Assembly: GCA_038373865.1 (NCBI GenBank) | Contig: JAXGGA010004504.1 | Location: forward strand, 23,573-87,572 | Length of the DNA: 64,000 bases | Source: Uloborus plumipes | Taxonomy: Eukaryota > Arthropoda > Arachnida > Araneae > Uloboridae | Direction: 5' to 3' | In this document: positions 46,766 through 59,484 of the stretch, piece after piece | How positions within the stretch are numbered: position 1 is the first letter of the stretch | Layout: every line of letters starts with the position of its first letter | Notes under the pieces: generated by a model | What the model saw: the letters and a program-made list of their open reading frames with translations, nothing else | The model's database searches: none | Told to the model about the DNA's origin: nothing | Translations under genes and position numbers: made by a program

Positions 46766-47327
46766 GACAGAGCACTATGTGGAAACAGCTTCCATGCTTA
46801 GTACACCATTTCTATACAGAGAAGAAACAATACATCCCTCTCAACTTGACAAGCGATAAATGCCTCGTTTCATAAGTAGTCCAATAATCCTCGTCAAATG
46901 CCCTTGCCTTTGATCAATGATACAGATAAAAACAAATAGCCCGGGTCACTGGAAATATATTACTGCCAAGAAATTGCCCATCACTTATGACTTAGTGCGC
47001 CCTTGACCCAAAATCTCGAGACTTTCTCTTTGTTTCAGAAACAAAATATTCGATTTTATTCCCATCAGGTATTATTTAAGGAAGATTTCGCCCCCTCTTT
47101 TTTCCCCTGCGCGCCAAGGGAGAAAGAAATGATCCTTGCATAAGAATCCGTTCTAAGCTGCTAAACTGAACTTGAATTTGTAATCTTTTCAACAACCGAG
47201 GAATTTGCTCTGGGCATCTAAAAGCTTTAGAGATTTATGAATGTCAATGCGTCTATTCTTTTCTGATACTTTCGCATTTTATGTGTTTGTTGTTGGTGAA
47301 ATATGTTCGTGAAATATTTCGCAGATA
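46766..47327 (+). repeat. Duplicated block, copy 2 (empty target site)
   Basis: Nearly identical to 31953-32000 plus 36041-36546. At 46815-46826 it reads tatacagagaag, where the other copy has the Tc5-like transposon. Confidence 0.85.
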
Positions 47328-47507
47328 CGTTTGAGATATATTGTTATTATGAAAATTGAAAAGTGGTATTTGACGTGCAATTTCGGCTTTTAAAAGGTTT
47401 ATTGAATCATGGATAAAATTGTTTGATAAAACCTGAGTGATTTGCACCCAGTTTTGAAGGTACTATTTTCCCAAAAAGTAGTTCTTCTAAATTGAGTAAA
47501 ACAGTTA

Positions 47508-48800
47508 GGGGAGAGTGGTAATGAATGGGCTATGGTGATGAATGGGCCAGTAACAAAATATGAAAAAGTATTTGCATGATTTCTTTTTTTTTTTTTTTTG
47601 ATGCCACCAATAGATGTAGCTATTTATTCTACTAAACTCATCCAATTTTCATTCGTTTGCGCTGAGCCATTTTCAAACTAGAGTGGCATGGTCAAGAATC
47701 TGACTGAAATGTAAGTTTTTCCCTTTTTAGTAAAACATTTCCTAGCTAAAATGTACCGAGTATTTCACTGCATACATATGTATAAGCTAGTCTTTCCATA
47801 TCTATAAACTAATCTTAAGATGTATTTTGTTGTTATCTAAATTCAGTGTACTCAAAAAACCTAAATGTATTCCAAAAGTATAGGTGGGGCTGAATGGGCC
47901 ACTATGGCATGGTAATGAATGGGCCACCTAAATAGTGTTTTTCTTCCTTTTCTTTGGATTTTCGCATTAATATGAACACAACTGACTTTCATAGATAGAT
48001 TAAGATTACTGTCGTCAAAATAGGTTTGTAGTAACTTCTAAATATAATTTGTAGATCTATATTATATTCCTATAGTACAATAGACCTCTGGTCGCAGTGC
48101 GTGGCTTGAAAAAGCCACTCTCCTTCATATTATATTTTTCACACTACAATTTCATTTTCTTTCTTGGTACTTAAGTTCGTTGTTTCTTATTCCCGATGTC
48201 TAGTAAATTAAAAAAAAAAAAAAATTGAATTTTGACAAGTTTGAAAATGAAGATAAAGTTTTTTAAAGTGATTTTTAATATTATTTTTGAAATATATAAA
48301 TTTTGTTAAATCATAGTATGTATTATCTGTTATTTTTTATATATATTTGATGTTATTTATTTCTTACAATTTCGTTATTTAGTCATTTTTCTGCTACAAT
48401 TGGTATGCATCAGTTTTATTTTAATTGCATCAGTTTTGATGTTTATTTAATTTTAAATCAGTATGATTTTGTATCATCATGTCAAGTGCCACATTTATTT
48501 TGTCATATTCAGCAAATCAAAGATTAAATCCACATGTTTTCATTGAATTCATTTAGTGGCCCATTCATTACCTTCGATGGCCCATTCAACCCCATAGGTG
48601 GGGTTTAATGGGCCACATTTCAAAATTTTTATTTTCTATTATAATTCATTATAGACAGGTGCTAATCCAACTTTTATGACTTTTTTAGATAGCCAGATAA
48701 GTAAAGTAACTAAAACACCAATTTAGAGTTAAAACAAAGTGTTAAAAAAAATTACAAAAATTCAAAACCAAAAAGTGGCCCATTCATTACCACTCTCCCC
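47508..48800. mobile_element. TIR element with GGGGAGAGTGGTAATGAATG ends
   Basis: The 23-bp ends are perfectly inverted. TA lies on the left; the right flank is CA. The end motif (aatgggcca / tggcccattcattacc) recurs inside at about 47545, 47895, 47920, 48555, 48580 and 48605. No transposase frame is present. The ends resemble the pogo-like element at 39013, so a pogo/Tigger relationship is likely. Confidence 0.75.
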
Positions 48801-50229
48801 CACTTCAAAAGAAAACCTTCAGTTTTCATAGGAAAGCAAATACTTTGTGGAAACTCTATCATAAAATCTGCCGATTAATTGGACGACACCTATTTCAAAT
48901 CATTTGATCAAAACTAAAAAATTTTAAGTTAAATTAAAACGAAAATGCGACCAATTTAACATTTCAATATTATAAAACGGAAAATCGAAACAAAATAGCT
49001 ACTTAGATACAAATTTAACTTTCTGTTCTACAGGCAATTTTCTTTCCCTTTACCAGGGAAAAAAATTTCTGCAATGGAAGATACTTCAATTTATTCTGTT
49101 ATTCTTTCACAATAAATTCTGCCTAATGTCAGCATTAGGTCATTTAAATAATTTTAATTTAAAAAAAAAGGTCATGCCTTTTTAAATGCATTTCTATCTA
49201 TCTATTAACTAAAAGCTTTTGCAGTATGTGCTTGAAATACATTCAAGCTCTCGTTATACATTTTGAAGAAGCTGAGACAAAACGAAAATAGGATTAGCTG
49301 GCTAAGTTTCAGAGCATTTCTTAATGGAAGGATTACAAGGCTCTCTTTCCAGACAACAAACAGTTTCTGACACGTAAAATGATTATTTTAACCTTCTTTT
49401 TTCTTCTGTTTTTAAGAGTTCGTCAATTGCAAAAGACTAAGAAATCAGATTAGGTAATTTGGGATGTACTTTTCAGGAAGAACCAATTTCCTGAGGTGTA
49501 AGAGTGGGTTTTAGGAGGGGCCAAGGGGGACCTTGCTAATTCTAAAGATATAAAAATAATTTAACCATGCCGTTTTAAATATGTTATTTGTTTTTTTTTA
49601 TAATATAAGACAGATTTAAAGCACTAATTCAAAGCACACACACATACATACACATACGCACTAGCATTTGAATAAAATCACTTTCGTTTGTTATTGGAGT
49701 AATAGTGCAGTGGAGGTCAATGTAAAAGAATACATAAAATTCCCGAGTATTCAAGGGCAAATAATATCGCTATTCGCTCATTAATTCTCTTTTGATTAAA
49801 AAAACAGTGATTACGCTGTTTTACTAATCTCTTGTTTTGATTATTATGACACTCTTCCTAAGCAATACTGTGCATTATTACAACATTTTAGTGAAACCAC
49901 ATAAGTTTAAGTAGTGAATTTCGTTAAAATGTTTAAAAAGATATTTTATCAAAACATTAGAAGCTCCATTAGTATGTAATATTTCCGTTCTTTTAAACGG
50001 ATTGTCTTTAAAGGCTTTTGAAAAACATTTTGAAGGAACCTCATAATCACTTTTTTTAAATAAAAATTATAGGGGGGATTGCATTTTTTCAATCAGAATA
50101 TTTCAGCAAAGCATTCTCAGAGCATTTAAAATTTCGAAACCAAACTAATCCGTACACGAGTACACGTACATTTTTTCATTTACACAATACTTTAAGTGCA
50201 CATGTACCAGAGTAAGTTATTTTAAACTA
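48801..50229. other. No gene recognised
   Basis: AT-rich DNA without a convincing frame. Short (CA)n-type stretch at 49637-49655. Confidence 0.4.
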
Positions 50230-50452
50230 TACAGGGTGCCCACAAATAACTGACGGTTCAAAAAAAATTATTACTGTAATACAAGTTTTTCTATAATGAT
50301 AAAAAAATGTTAAACGAAAGTAACATTATTGTTGATAAATGTTTAAGTAATGGTTTCTATTATAGTGCCTTTAACTATAACCACAGATGACAATCTTTTT
50401 GGAAAGGTTTCTGCAGCGGCATGCACTACAGAGGCACTCTTTCACGAACATA

Positions 50453-51182
50453 CGAGGGCTATTCAGAAAGTAGATTACGTTTTGGAATTAAGAAAAAACT
50501 ATGCACAGGAAACTATTTTTAATATATTTATGCAAAAGAGCAACTAAAATACTTTTTTTCTACATAGTCGCCAAACAAGTTGAGAGATTTATCGTAGCGA
50601 TGAACGAGCTTCGAAATTCCTTCCTCATAGAAATCCACCGCCTGAGTATTGAGCCAGTCAGTCACGCCCGCTCGGAGATCGTCGTCGTCATCAAAACGCT
50701 GCGTTGCAAGGTAATTTGCTGAAAAATGAAGGAAAGTTTGGTTATAGTGAAACGACGGTTTCCTAATTTTTTCATTGATCTTTTCCACCAGTTCATCGGT
50801 CATAATGCTCGGCCGCGCACTCTTCTCTTAATCCTGAACATTCTTCGTCCATTCTTGAAACGTATGCACCATTGGCGAACGCCACCTTCACTGATCACGT
50901 TGTTTCCGTAAACTTCACACAGTTGCCGATAAATTTCTATGGGTTTATGTTTTTTTGTCCATGAAACCTTATTACTTACCTCACCTCACAACTGGCGGGA
51001 TTTTCAATGGCGGCGCTCATTCCAAAAGCCTGTAACAACCAAACGAGAGACACTACAACCTTCTAACTTGCACGGCTAGATGCCTACTAAGTTGCTGCAC
51101 ACCCACACACCAAGATTTGCGCGATAGCCACGCTAATTGCGGCGCTAGACTAAAACGCAACTTACTTTCTGAATAGCCCTCG
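50453..51182 (-). mobile_element. Internally deleted mariner
   Basis: The ends CGAGGGCTATTCAGAAAGTA are inverted over about 30 bp and flanked by TA (50451-50452, 51183-51184). The minus strand carries mariner transposase remnants. It is inserted in the element 50232-51550. Confidence 0.88.
50528..50960 (-). pseudogene. mariner transposase relic, N- and C-terminus joined
   Basis: On the minus strand the N-terminal part reads IYRQLCEVYGNN, VRQWCIRFKNGR and, after a frame change and a stop, MTDELVEKINEKI. This passes directly into the C-terminal part ATQRFDDDDDLRAGV ... GISKLVHRYDKSLNLFGDY. The whole catalytic DDD core is missing, so a large internal deletion has joined the two ends. Confidence 0.85.
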
Positions 51183-51552
51183 TATTTTTATTAATTTTTA
51201 TATTCGTACACTTCGCTTTGTTCCACCACTATGCCTTACTTCTACACGAACTGTTTCTTTAGAACGTTTTAAAGTTATTTCAATTAATCTCTTTGACACT
51301 TTTAAGTACTTCAAATTTTTATAAAAATTATAATTTCGCTTACCTTTCAAATCCAGTTCGAGAATTAAACGGCATTTAGCATCCATCTTGATAATCCAAA
51401 GAATAAAACGGATTTTAATTCAAAAATTCGTCTGCACTATTGCTCATAGAATGAAACTAAAACTATTAAGTTTTGGCAAACTTTAAAAAACATCTTAAAT
51501 GTAAATTAGGCACAAATGAGTTTTGTCGTCAGTTATTTGTGGGCACCCTGTA

Positions 51553-52462
51553 TATTAGTAGCTAGGAAACTGCTAAGACACAAGATAGCAATTAAACACT
51601 TTGAGTCTAGTCCATAATATAAATTTCTTGAAACACTTAAAAGTCCGTAAATTTTATTTTTCCTTCTATGAAATAGTCAGAGCATCATAAAATTACCAAT
51701 AAAAACAGCCTGTCTAATATATCTTGATTTGTTTTTGAATATTATTCAAAGCCGTATAGCCGTTTCAATCCTGCCTTTTAAAAAATTGCAGTTTCGCAGC
51801 CAGTTACTAGGATTACTCTAGGGAAAGTCATTTCACGCCTGGTAGAATAAAACGTAATAGTGTGGTAGTAGTACTAAGTCATAAAACTCCAGATTACTTC
51901 CTCATTAAGTACACGCTTTTTATTATGTATTTACATAAGCAATGTGCGTGAAATTAAGGCCCCGAATTTTAGTTTTATTTAAATGTATGTGGTTAAAATT
52001 AAAGGAATAGTTTTGAGTTTCTTCGCTGCATATTATTAGTTGTAAAGTAGTTATGTCTTTGGAAAATTCAAAATTTTATTATGGTACGTGGGCTGTAGGT
52101 TTAAGAAGGATAGATAGCTATTCGTTAGGATGTTGGTTGCATCTAAAAATACACTGTTAGCGCTGTTTGAATTAATAAAAGTTTTGGTATCTTTTAATTT
52201 GTTTAATTAATCAGATTTAGTAAAACTATTTCCAAAATATGTTTATGTTTTCCCATTAAATATATTTTATTCACGATTAGTGATAGAAACTTTGAGAACT
52301 AAAGACTTATTTACCCAATCTAGCACTACTGTATTTTGCAGGACAATAGAAAAGTGTCTACCTATTAAATATTCCTACTTTGACTATTAAGTATTGTTTA
52401 GAAGAGATTTTAAAAAATCAAAAGTTATCTATCACCGCATATTAAAACACAATAATTGATTT
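51553..52462. other. No gene recognised
   Basis: AT-rich intergenic DNA. Confidence 0.4.
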
Positions 52463-52466
52463 TTAA

Positions 52467-53034
52467 CACTAGAAAGACTGAAACTTATATACCTATCTTG
52501 CCCAAAAGCAGTCAAAATGACTGCATTATGAAAAAATAACTAATGTGTCAAGAAATATGTTTAAAATTAAATTTTAATTTGTTTATATTAATTACAGTTA
52601 TATGACAAGCTACAATACAACAATAAAAAAAACATTTCATTTGGAGGAAAAAAAAATTGATACGTTATTATTTGGACATTTTCTGCATATGAAAGTGGAA
52701 ATATTTCTATTGATACATCTTTTCCGCAAACATGCTTTTGACATCTTTCACATATAATTACTTGTTTTGTTGTTATGGCAAGGTTTGCTTGACAAATTTT
52801 GCGTTTGGTTGAACGTGCTGCATTTGATGACGTTGCGGTTATTCTTTGCGGTTCTTCATGGTCCTTCTTGAATTTTCCTGTCTTGCAGCTCTGTATTCCG
52901 CAGAAAGCTTTTCTGCTAATTACAACAAGAACTCTTTTCGTTGTATTTGTACTCATGTCGTTTCTTTGTAAAGGATTTAAACATTTGTAGCAACCAAACC
53001 GAAAATATTGAAAAGACCCCCCCCCCCCCCCCAT
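52467..53034 (-). mobile_element. Truncated piggyBac-like element
   Basis: TTAA at 52463-52466 is followed by CACTAGAAAGACTG, which resembles the piggyBac terminal sequence CCCTAGAAAGATAG. The minus-strand frame next to it encodes a transposase C-terminus. The other end is missing. Confidence 0.6.
52588..53034 (-). pseudogene. piggyBac transposase C-terminal fragment
   Basis: The frame includes STKRKICQANLAITTKQ, VIICERCQKHVCGKD and earlier KAFCGIQSCKTGKFKKD. The spaced CxxC and HxC pattern matches the cysteine-rich C-terminal DNA-binding domain of piggyBac transposases. The DDD core is absent, and the poly-Gly start comes from a C-run at 53017-53032. It cannot work alone. Confidence 0.55.
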
Positions 53035-53067
53035 TTCTTACGTTAGGAATTTGTTTGTGTCTATTAA

Positions 53068-53582
53068 CCCATTTGTGCCCAAGTTTTTTTTAACAATTTT
53101 TTTCAATTCTTATCTGCATAAAACTCTTACTTGGAATGGTTTACATACATTAGGCTTAAAATAGCTCGCCGTTGCCATATTTATTACGTTATTTAACGTC
53201 CTGTTTATGGGATATTTAGCAGATATGTGAGCAAAATGCGACCATACTTGACTTTACTTTTGCAAAGTTACATTACAGAAGGCATCTAGGATCAATTCTA
53301 AGCAAATCATTTCAAAATAGTTAAATTTTATGAAAAATAAGTTTGCAAAAAAACTTACTTTCTGTGGCTACCCCTGCTGGATCGTTGCTTGACTGATTTG
53401 TCTAAACATAGCTTTCAATAAATAAACTCTGATGTCCAAATAGGGGCTCGAACTGGTTTTCTCAAGAAGAAGGACTATTTAAATTTTGAAAAACAGCTTT
53501 AGTAAAAGGATATACCCGTTACAGGCTTTTGTATGCAATGACTGACAAGCGTCCCATTTTAAGGCTACTGGGCACAAATGGG
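53068..53582. mobile_element. piggyBac-like MITE 1
   Basis: TTAA flanks both sides (53064-53067, 53583-53586). The ends are CCCATTTGTGCCCA and TGGGCACAAATGGG. 515 bp, non-coding. Confidence 0.82.
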
Positions 53583-53767
53583 TTAATTTACTATGAAGAT
53601 TGGAATCGTCATAGGGCAATCCAATAACCTGCTTTCGATGATTGACAATGGAACCTGGGGCGAAACACATTTTACGAAGGTTAATTGAATCAGTTACTTT
53701 AATGAATCAAATCTTCAAAAAACAGAACAATATCCAGCTTTATTGAAGCATCTGCTTTATTGAATCG

Positions 53768-54041
53768 ACGACTGGCTACCTTGTCTAGTGGTTAAAAAAG
53801 TCTGACACGGATTGGAACCACAGTTCTGACATGGATGTGCTTTCTTTCTTCTGTTCTTGTCCTCGCTTTGTGCGAATGTTCTGTTGTGCTATGAATGGTT
53901 ACCCACCCCATAAACGGGTCCCCATGGCAGGTGTGTACTGTGAAATTCAGATTTTACATCAAATAACGGTACAGCAGGAAAAATGAAGCAGCGCACCCCG
54001 AATTGTCAGCCTAGCTGATACAAGACAACAACAACAACATT
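53768..54041 (+). mobile_element. tRNA-derived SINE with ACAACA tail
   Basis: A tRNA-like head with tgtctagtggtta (53790-53802) resembling an A box is followed by a conserved-looking body (gtgcgaatgttctgttgtgc, gttacccaccccataaacgg, aatgaagcagcgcaccc) and a tail of acaacaacaacaac. The B box is degraded. Layout and tail are those of an arthropod SINE. Confidence 0.6.
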
Positions 54042-54135
54042 AAATCAGCCGCACACTGTAGAATATAGATGTTTTTACAGTATAATTGTTGGATCTGTAA
54101 TTATTGTTAACTGCAAAGCCTTGCACTTTATTTTA

Positions 54136-54448
54136 GGCAGGGATTCAAGTGAAACAGGCTATCGCAAACTGCAATCGCTACTGGAAATGAATTACATTAG
54201 AACGTTTCTTGATACTGGAAATGAATTACATTAGAACGTTCATCGTGACGTTTGCCTATGAAAAACGAGCTAGATAAAACGTCACAGCCTACTTGGCGAA
54301 TAAGAGGAGATGGCCGACTGCTTGTGAGCTCTTATTGGCTCCGCTCGTAGTGACGTCAGTGCCAAGTTAAGCGGATGATAATGTAATTCACTTCCAGTAG
54401 CGATTGCATTCGAAGCGATCGCAGTGCTGTTTCACTTGAATCCCTGCC
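54136..54448. mobile_element. MITE (GGCAGGGATTCAAGTGAAAC ends)
   Basis: Long inverted ends: ggcagggattcaagtgaaac, cgctactggaaatgaattac and the inverse at 54385-54448. The core (54238-54370) is shared with 23595-23770. Flanks tta/ttg hint at PIF/Harbinger but are not decisive. A short direct repeat (aaagccttgcactttrtttta) flanks it at 54115-54135 and 54465-54485. Confidence 0.75.
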
Positions 54449-54736
54449 TTGAACTTGGAGTTTGTAAAGCCTTGCACTTTGTTTTATACTTGGAGTTTAT
54501 GTTTGGCATTGATGTAATTTAAAATTTTTGATTTTCATGGAATACTGAGTGACTGAGTAGATATAAGTTAAGTTTTGATGTTATTTCTCTGTAGTATATA
54601 GATGGTGCGTTACCTGCATAGTTTCTGAGTTGTGTTAATAAATTGCTATTTTGATAGCGCATGATTTTTAATTGATACGGATTTCAATTTCTGAGTTGAG
54701 TTTTAATCGATTTCCAACAATAATACTGCAAATTTA

Positions 54737-57700
54737 AAAGTAACAAACTGTAAAAGGTGCTAATTTTACACTATTAAACGGTAAAATTGCTAATTTTACA
54801 GTAATAAACTGTAAAATTGGCAATTTTACAGCTTATTACTGTACGTTTTAGTTTTAAAATGGAACCTCTACTGTCAGTATTATACTGTTGTTTTTACGGT
54901 ATAATACAGGTAATTTTGTGGTAATTAACTGTCAAACTGTGGTAATAAATTGTAAATATGCTGCTTTACAGTAATAAACTGTAAAATTGCTATATTTTAG
55001 CTTTAAATAGGGGCCTCTGCTGCCAGTATTATACTGTAAAAATGATAGTTTATTTTTTGCACTGTATTAATCAAAACTGTGATTCATATAAACGGCGGCT
55101 GCTGTAACTTTATCAATGGAAGTTCCCAAAAAGCCTTACGTTTAGTCTCGAAACAAAAAGCCATTTTTAGTAAACGTGATAATAGAGAAATTATCTTATC
55201 TGTTCATTAATGAACGAACCATGCAACGCATAGATAACCGTGACACAATGATGAGAAAATCAAGTAACAAACTAAAAACTGCTAATTTTACACTCATGAG
55301 CTGTAAAATTGCCAATTTTACAGTTTATTACTGCATACTTTACCGTTTTAAAGTGAAACCTCTACTCTCAGTATGATTTTGTTGTTTTTACAATATAATA
55401 CAGCTAATTTTACGGTAATTAACTGTAAACTGTGGTAATAAATTGTAAATATGCTGCTTTACAGTAATAAACTGTAAAATTGCTATATTTTAGCTTTAAA
55501 TAGGGGCCTCTGCTGCCAGTATTATACTGTAAAAATGATAGTTTATTTTTTGCACTGTATTAATCAAAACTGTGATTCATATAAACGGCGGCTGCTGTAA
55601 CTTTATCAATGGAAGTTCCCAAAAAGCCTTACGTTTAGTCTCGAAACAAAAAGCCATTTTAGTAAACGTGATAATAGAGAAATTATCTTATCTGTTCATT
55701 AATGAACGAACCATGCAACGCATAGATAACCGTGACACAATGATGAGAAAATCAAGTAACAAACTAAAAACTGCTAATTTTACACTCATGAGCTGTAAAA
55801 TTGCCAATTTTACAGTTTATTGCTGCATACTTTACCGTTTTAAAGTGAAACCTCTACTCTCAGTATGATTTTGTTGTTTTTACAATATAATACAGCTAAT
55901 TTTACGGTAATTAACTGTAAACTGTGGTAATAAATTGTAAATATGCTGCTTTACAGTAATAAACTGTAAAATTGCTATATTTTAGCTTTAAATAGGGGCC
56001 TCTGCTGCCAGTATCATACTGTAAAAATGATAGTTTATTTTTTGCACTGTATTAATCAAAACTGTGATTCATATAAACGGCGGCTGCTGTAACTTTATCA
56101 ATGGAAGTTCCCAAAAAGCCTTACGTTTAGTCTCGAAACAAAAAGCCATTTTTAGTAAACGTGATAATAGAGAAATTATCTTATCTGTTCATTAATGAAC
56201 GAACCATGCAACGCATAGATAACCGTGACACAATGATGAGAAAATCAAGTAACAAACTAAAAACTGCTAATTTTACACTCATGAGCTGTAAAATTGCCAA
56301 TTTTACAGTTTATTACTGCATACTTTACCGTTTTAAAGTGAAACCTCTACTCTCAGTATGATTTTGTTGTTTTTACAATATAATACAGCTAATTTTACGG
56401 TAATTAACTGTAAACTGTGGTAATAAATTGTAAATATGCTGCTTTACAGTAATAAACTGTAAAATTGCTATATTTTAGCTTTAAATAGGGGCCTCTGCTG
56501 CCAGTATTATACTGTAAAAATGATAGTTTATTTTTTGCACTGTATTAATCAAAACTGTGATTCATATAAACGGCGGCTGCTGTAACTTTATCAATGGAAG
56601 TTCCCAAAAAGCCTTACGTTTAGTCTCGAAACAAAAAGCCATTTTTAGTAAACGTGATAATAGAGAAATTATCTTATCTGTTCATTAATGAACGAACCAT
56701 GCAACGCATAGATAACCGTGACACAATGATGAGAAAATCAAGTAACAAACTAAAAACTGCTAATTTTACACTCATGAGCTGTAAAATTGCCAATTTTACA
56801 GTTTATTGCTGCATACTTTACCGTTTTAAAGTGAAACCTCTACTCTCAGTATGATTTTGTTGTTTTTACAATATAATACAGCTAATTTTACGGTAATTAA
56901 CTGTAAACTGTGGTAATAAATTGTAAATATGCTGCTTTACAGTAATAAACTGTAAAATTGCTATATTTTAGCTTTAAATAGGGGCCTCTGCTGCCAGTAT
57001 TATACTGTAAAAATGATAGTTTATTTTTTGCACTGTATTAATCAAAACTGTGATTCATATAAACGGCGGCTGCTGTAACTTTATCAATGGAAGTTCCCAA
57101 AAAGCCTTACGTTTAGTCTCAAAACAAAAAGCCATTTTAGTAAACGTGATAATAGAGAAATTATCTTATCTGTTCATTAATGAACGAACCATGCAACGCA
57201 TAGATAACCGTGACACAATGATGAGAAAATCAAGTAACAAACTAAAAACTGCTAATTTTACACTCATGAGCTGTAAAATTGCCAATTTTACAGTTTATTG
57301 CTGCATACTTTACCGTTTTAAAGTGAAACCTCTACTCTCAGTATGATTTTGTTGTTTTTACAATATAATACAGCTAATTTTACGGTAATTAACTGTAAAC
57401 TGTGGTAATAAATTGTAAATATGCTGCTTTACAGTAATAAACTGTAAAATTGCTATATTTTAGCTTTAAATAGGGGCCTCTGCTGCCAGTATTATACTGT
57501 AAAAATGATAGTTTATTTTTTGCACTGTATTAATCAAAACTGTGATTCATATAAACGGCGGCTGCTGTAACTTTATCAATGGAAGTTCCCAAAAAGCCTT
57601 ACGTTTAGTCTCGAAACAAAAAGCCATTTTAGTAAACGTGATAATAGAGAAATTATCTTATCTGTTCATTAATGAACGAACCATGCAACGCATAGATAAC

Positions 57701-59202
57701 CGTGACACAATGATGAGAAAATCAAGTAACAAACTAAAAACTGCTAATTTTACACTCATGAGCTGTAAAATTGCCAATTTTACAGTTTATTGCTGCATAC
57801 TTTACCGTTTTAAAGTGAAACCTCTACTCTCAGTATGATTTTGTTGTTTTTACAATATAATACAGCTAATTTTACGGTAATTAACTGTAAACTGTGGTAA
57901 TAAATTGTAAATATGCTGCTTTACAGTAATAAACTGTAAAATTGCTATATTTTAGCTTTAAATAGGGGCCTCTGCTGCCAGTATTATACTGTAAAAATGA
58001 TAGTTTATTTTTTGCACTGTATTAATCAAAACTGTGATTCATATAAACGGCGGCTGCTGTAACTTTATCAATGGAAGTTCCCAAAAAGCCTTACGTTTAG
58101 TCTCGAAACAAAAAGCCATTTTTAGTAAACGTGATAATAGAGAAATTATCTTATCTGTTCATTAATGAACGAACCATGCAACGCATAGATAACCGTGACA
58201 CAATGATGAGAAAATCAAGTAACAAACTAAAAACTGCTAATTTTACACTCATGAGCTGTAAAATTGCCAATTTTACAGTTTATTACTGCATACTTTACCG
58301 TTTTAAAGTGAAACCTCTACTCTCAGTATGATTTTGTTGTTTTTACAATATAATACAGCTAATTTTACGGTAATTAACTGTAAACTGTGGTAATAAATTG
58401 TAAATATGCTGCTTTACAGTAATAAACTGTAAAATTGCTATATTTTAGCTTTAAATAGGGGCCTCTGCTGCCAGTATTATACTGTAAAAATGATAGTTTA
58501 TTTTTTGCACTGTATTAATCAAAACTGTGATTCATATAAACGGCGGCTGCTGTAACTTTATCAATGGAAGTTCCCAAAAAGCCTTACGTTTAGTCTCAAA
58601 ACAAAAAGCCATTTTAGTAAACGTGATAATAGAGAAATTATCTTATCTGTTCATTAATGAACGAACCATGCAACGCATAGATAACCGTGACACAATGATG
58701 AGAAAATCAAGTAACAAACTAAAAACTGCTAATTTTACACTCATGAGCTGTAAAATTGCCAATTTTACAGTTTATTGCTGCATACTTTACCGTTTTAAAG
58801 TGAAACCTCTACTCTCAGTATGATTTTGTTGTTTTTACAATATAATACAGCTAATTTTACGGTAATTAACTGTAAACTGTGGTAATAAATTGTAAATATG
58901 CTGCTTTACAGTAATAAACTGTAAAATTGCTATATTTTAGCTTTAAATAGGGGCCTCTGCTGCCAGTATTATACTGTAAAAATGATAGTTTATTTTTTGC
59001 ACTGTATTAATCAAAACTGTGATTCATATAAACGGCGGCTGCTGTAACTTTATCAATGGAAGTTCCCAAAAAGCCTTACGTTTAGTCTCGAAACAAAAAG
59101 CCATTTTTAGTAAATGTGATAATAGAGAAATTATCTTATCTGTTCATTAATGATCGAACCATGCAACGCATAGATAATCGTGACACAATGATGAGAAAAT
59201 CG
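54737..59202 (+). repeat. Satellite: nine tandem units of 492-493 bp
   Basis: The anchor cggcggctgctgtaacttt occurs at 55093, 55586, 56078, 56571, 57064, 57556, 58048, 58541 and 59033, steps of 492 or 493. The array begins at aaaagtaacaaactg and ends after atgatgagaaaatc. The first unit is the most diverged, as usual at array edges; inner units differ at single sites. Each unit is built of short inverted actgtaaaa/ttttacagt motifs. Repeating 66- or 98-codon frames inside are by-products. Confidence 0.97.
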
Positions 59203-59484
59203 CCCTCGTATCAAAACTTTCCATCAAAGAAAGGGTTATTGCTGTGCTTAGAAACTAATCTATGCCATTAGAAATTAACAAAGTGATCATAGTAATCTTG
59301 TTGCGTAGTTCCATAATTGCCGTGTATGTGGGTTTACGAGATTAATGAGCTATGTAAGCGATTGTATTTATTAGTATTTGGCTAGGCCTTTATGTTGACT
59401 TTTATATGAAATGTTGGTGGTGAATCATACCAAAGCCTTAAATAAAAGTTGACTGAGAATTATTTTTCATGTACATTTTAACTA

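Larger units (their letters stand above)
50232..51550 (-). mobile_element. Tc1/mariner-like element carrying a nested mariner
   Basis: The ends CAGGGTGCCCACAAATAACT and the inverse are flanked by TA (50230-50231, 51551-51552). A minus-strand frame (51386-51198) has VSKRLIEITLKRSKETVRV and GGTKRSVR, wording like the Tc1/mariner DNA-binding region. The rest of the transposase is missing and a mariner occupies 50453-51182. Confidence 0.75.

Noticed and set aside
55572..58823. Repeated 66- and 98-codon frames in the satellite
   Set aside because: They follow the 492-bp unit, change length with a one-base indel between units and have no family similarity.
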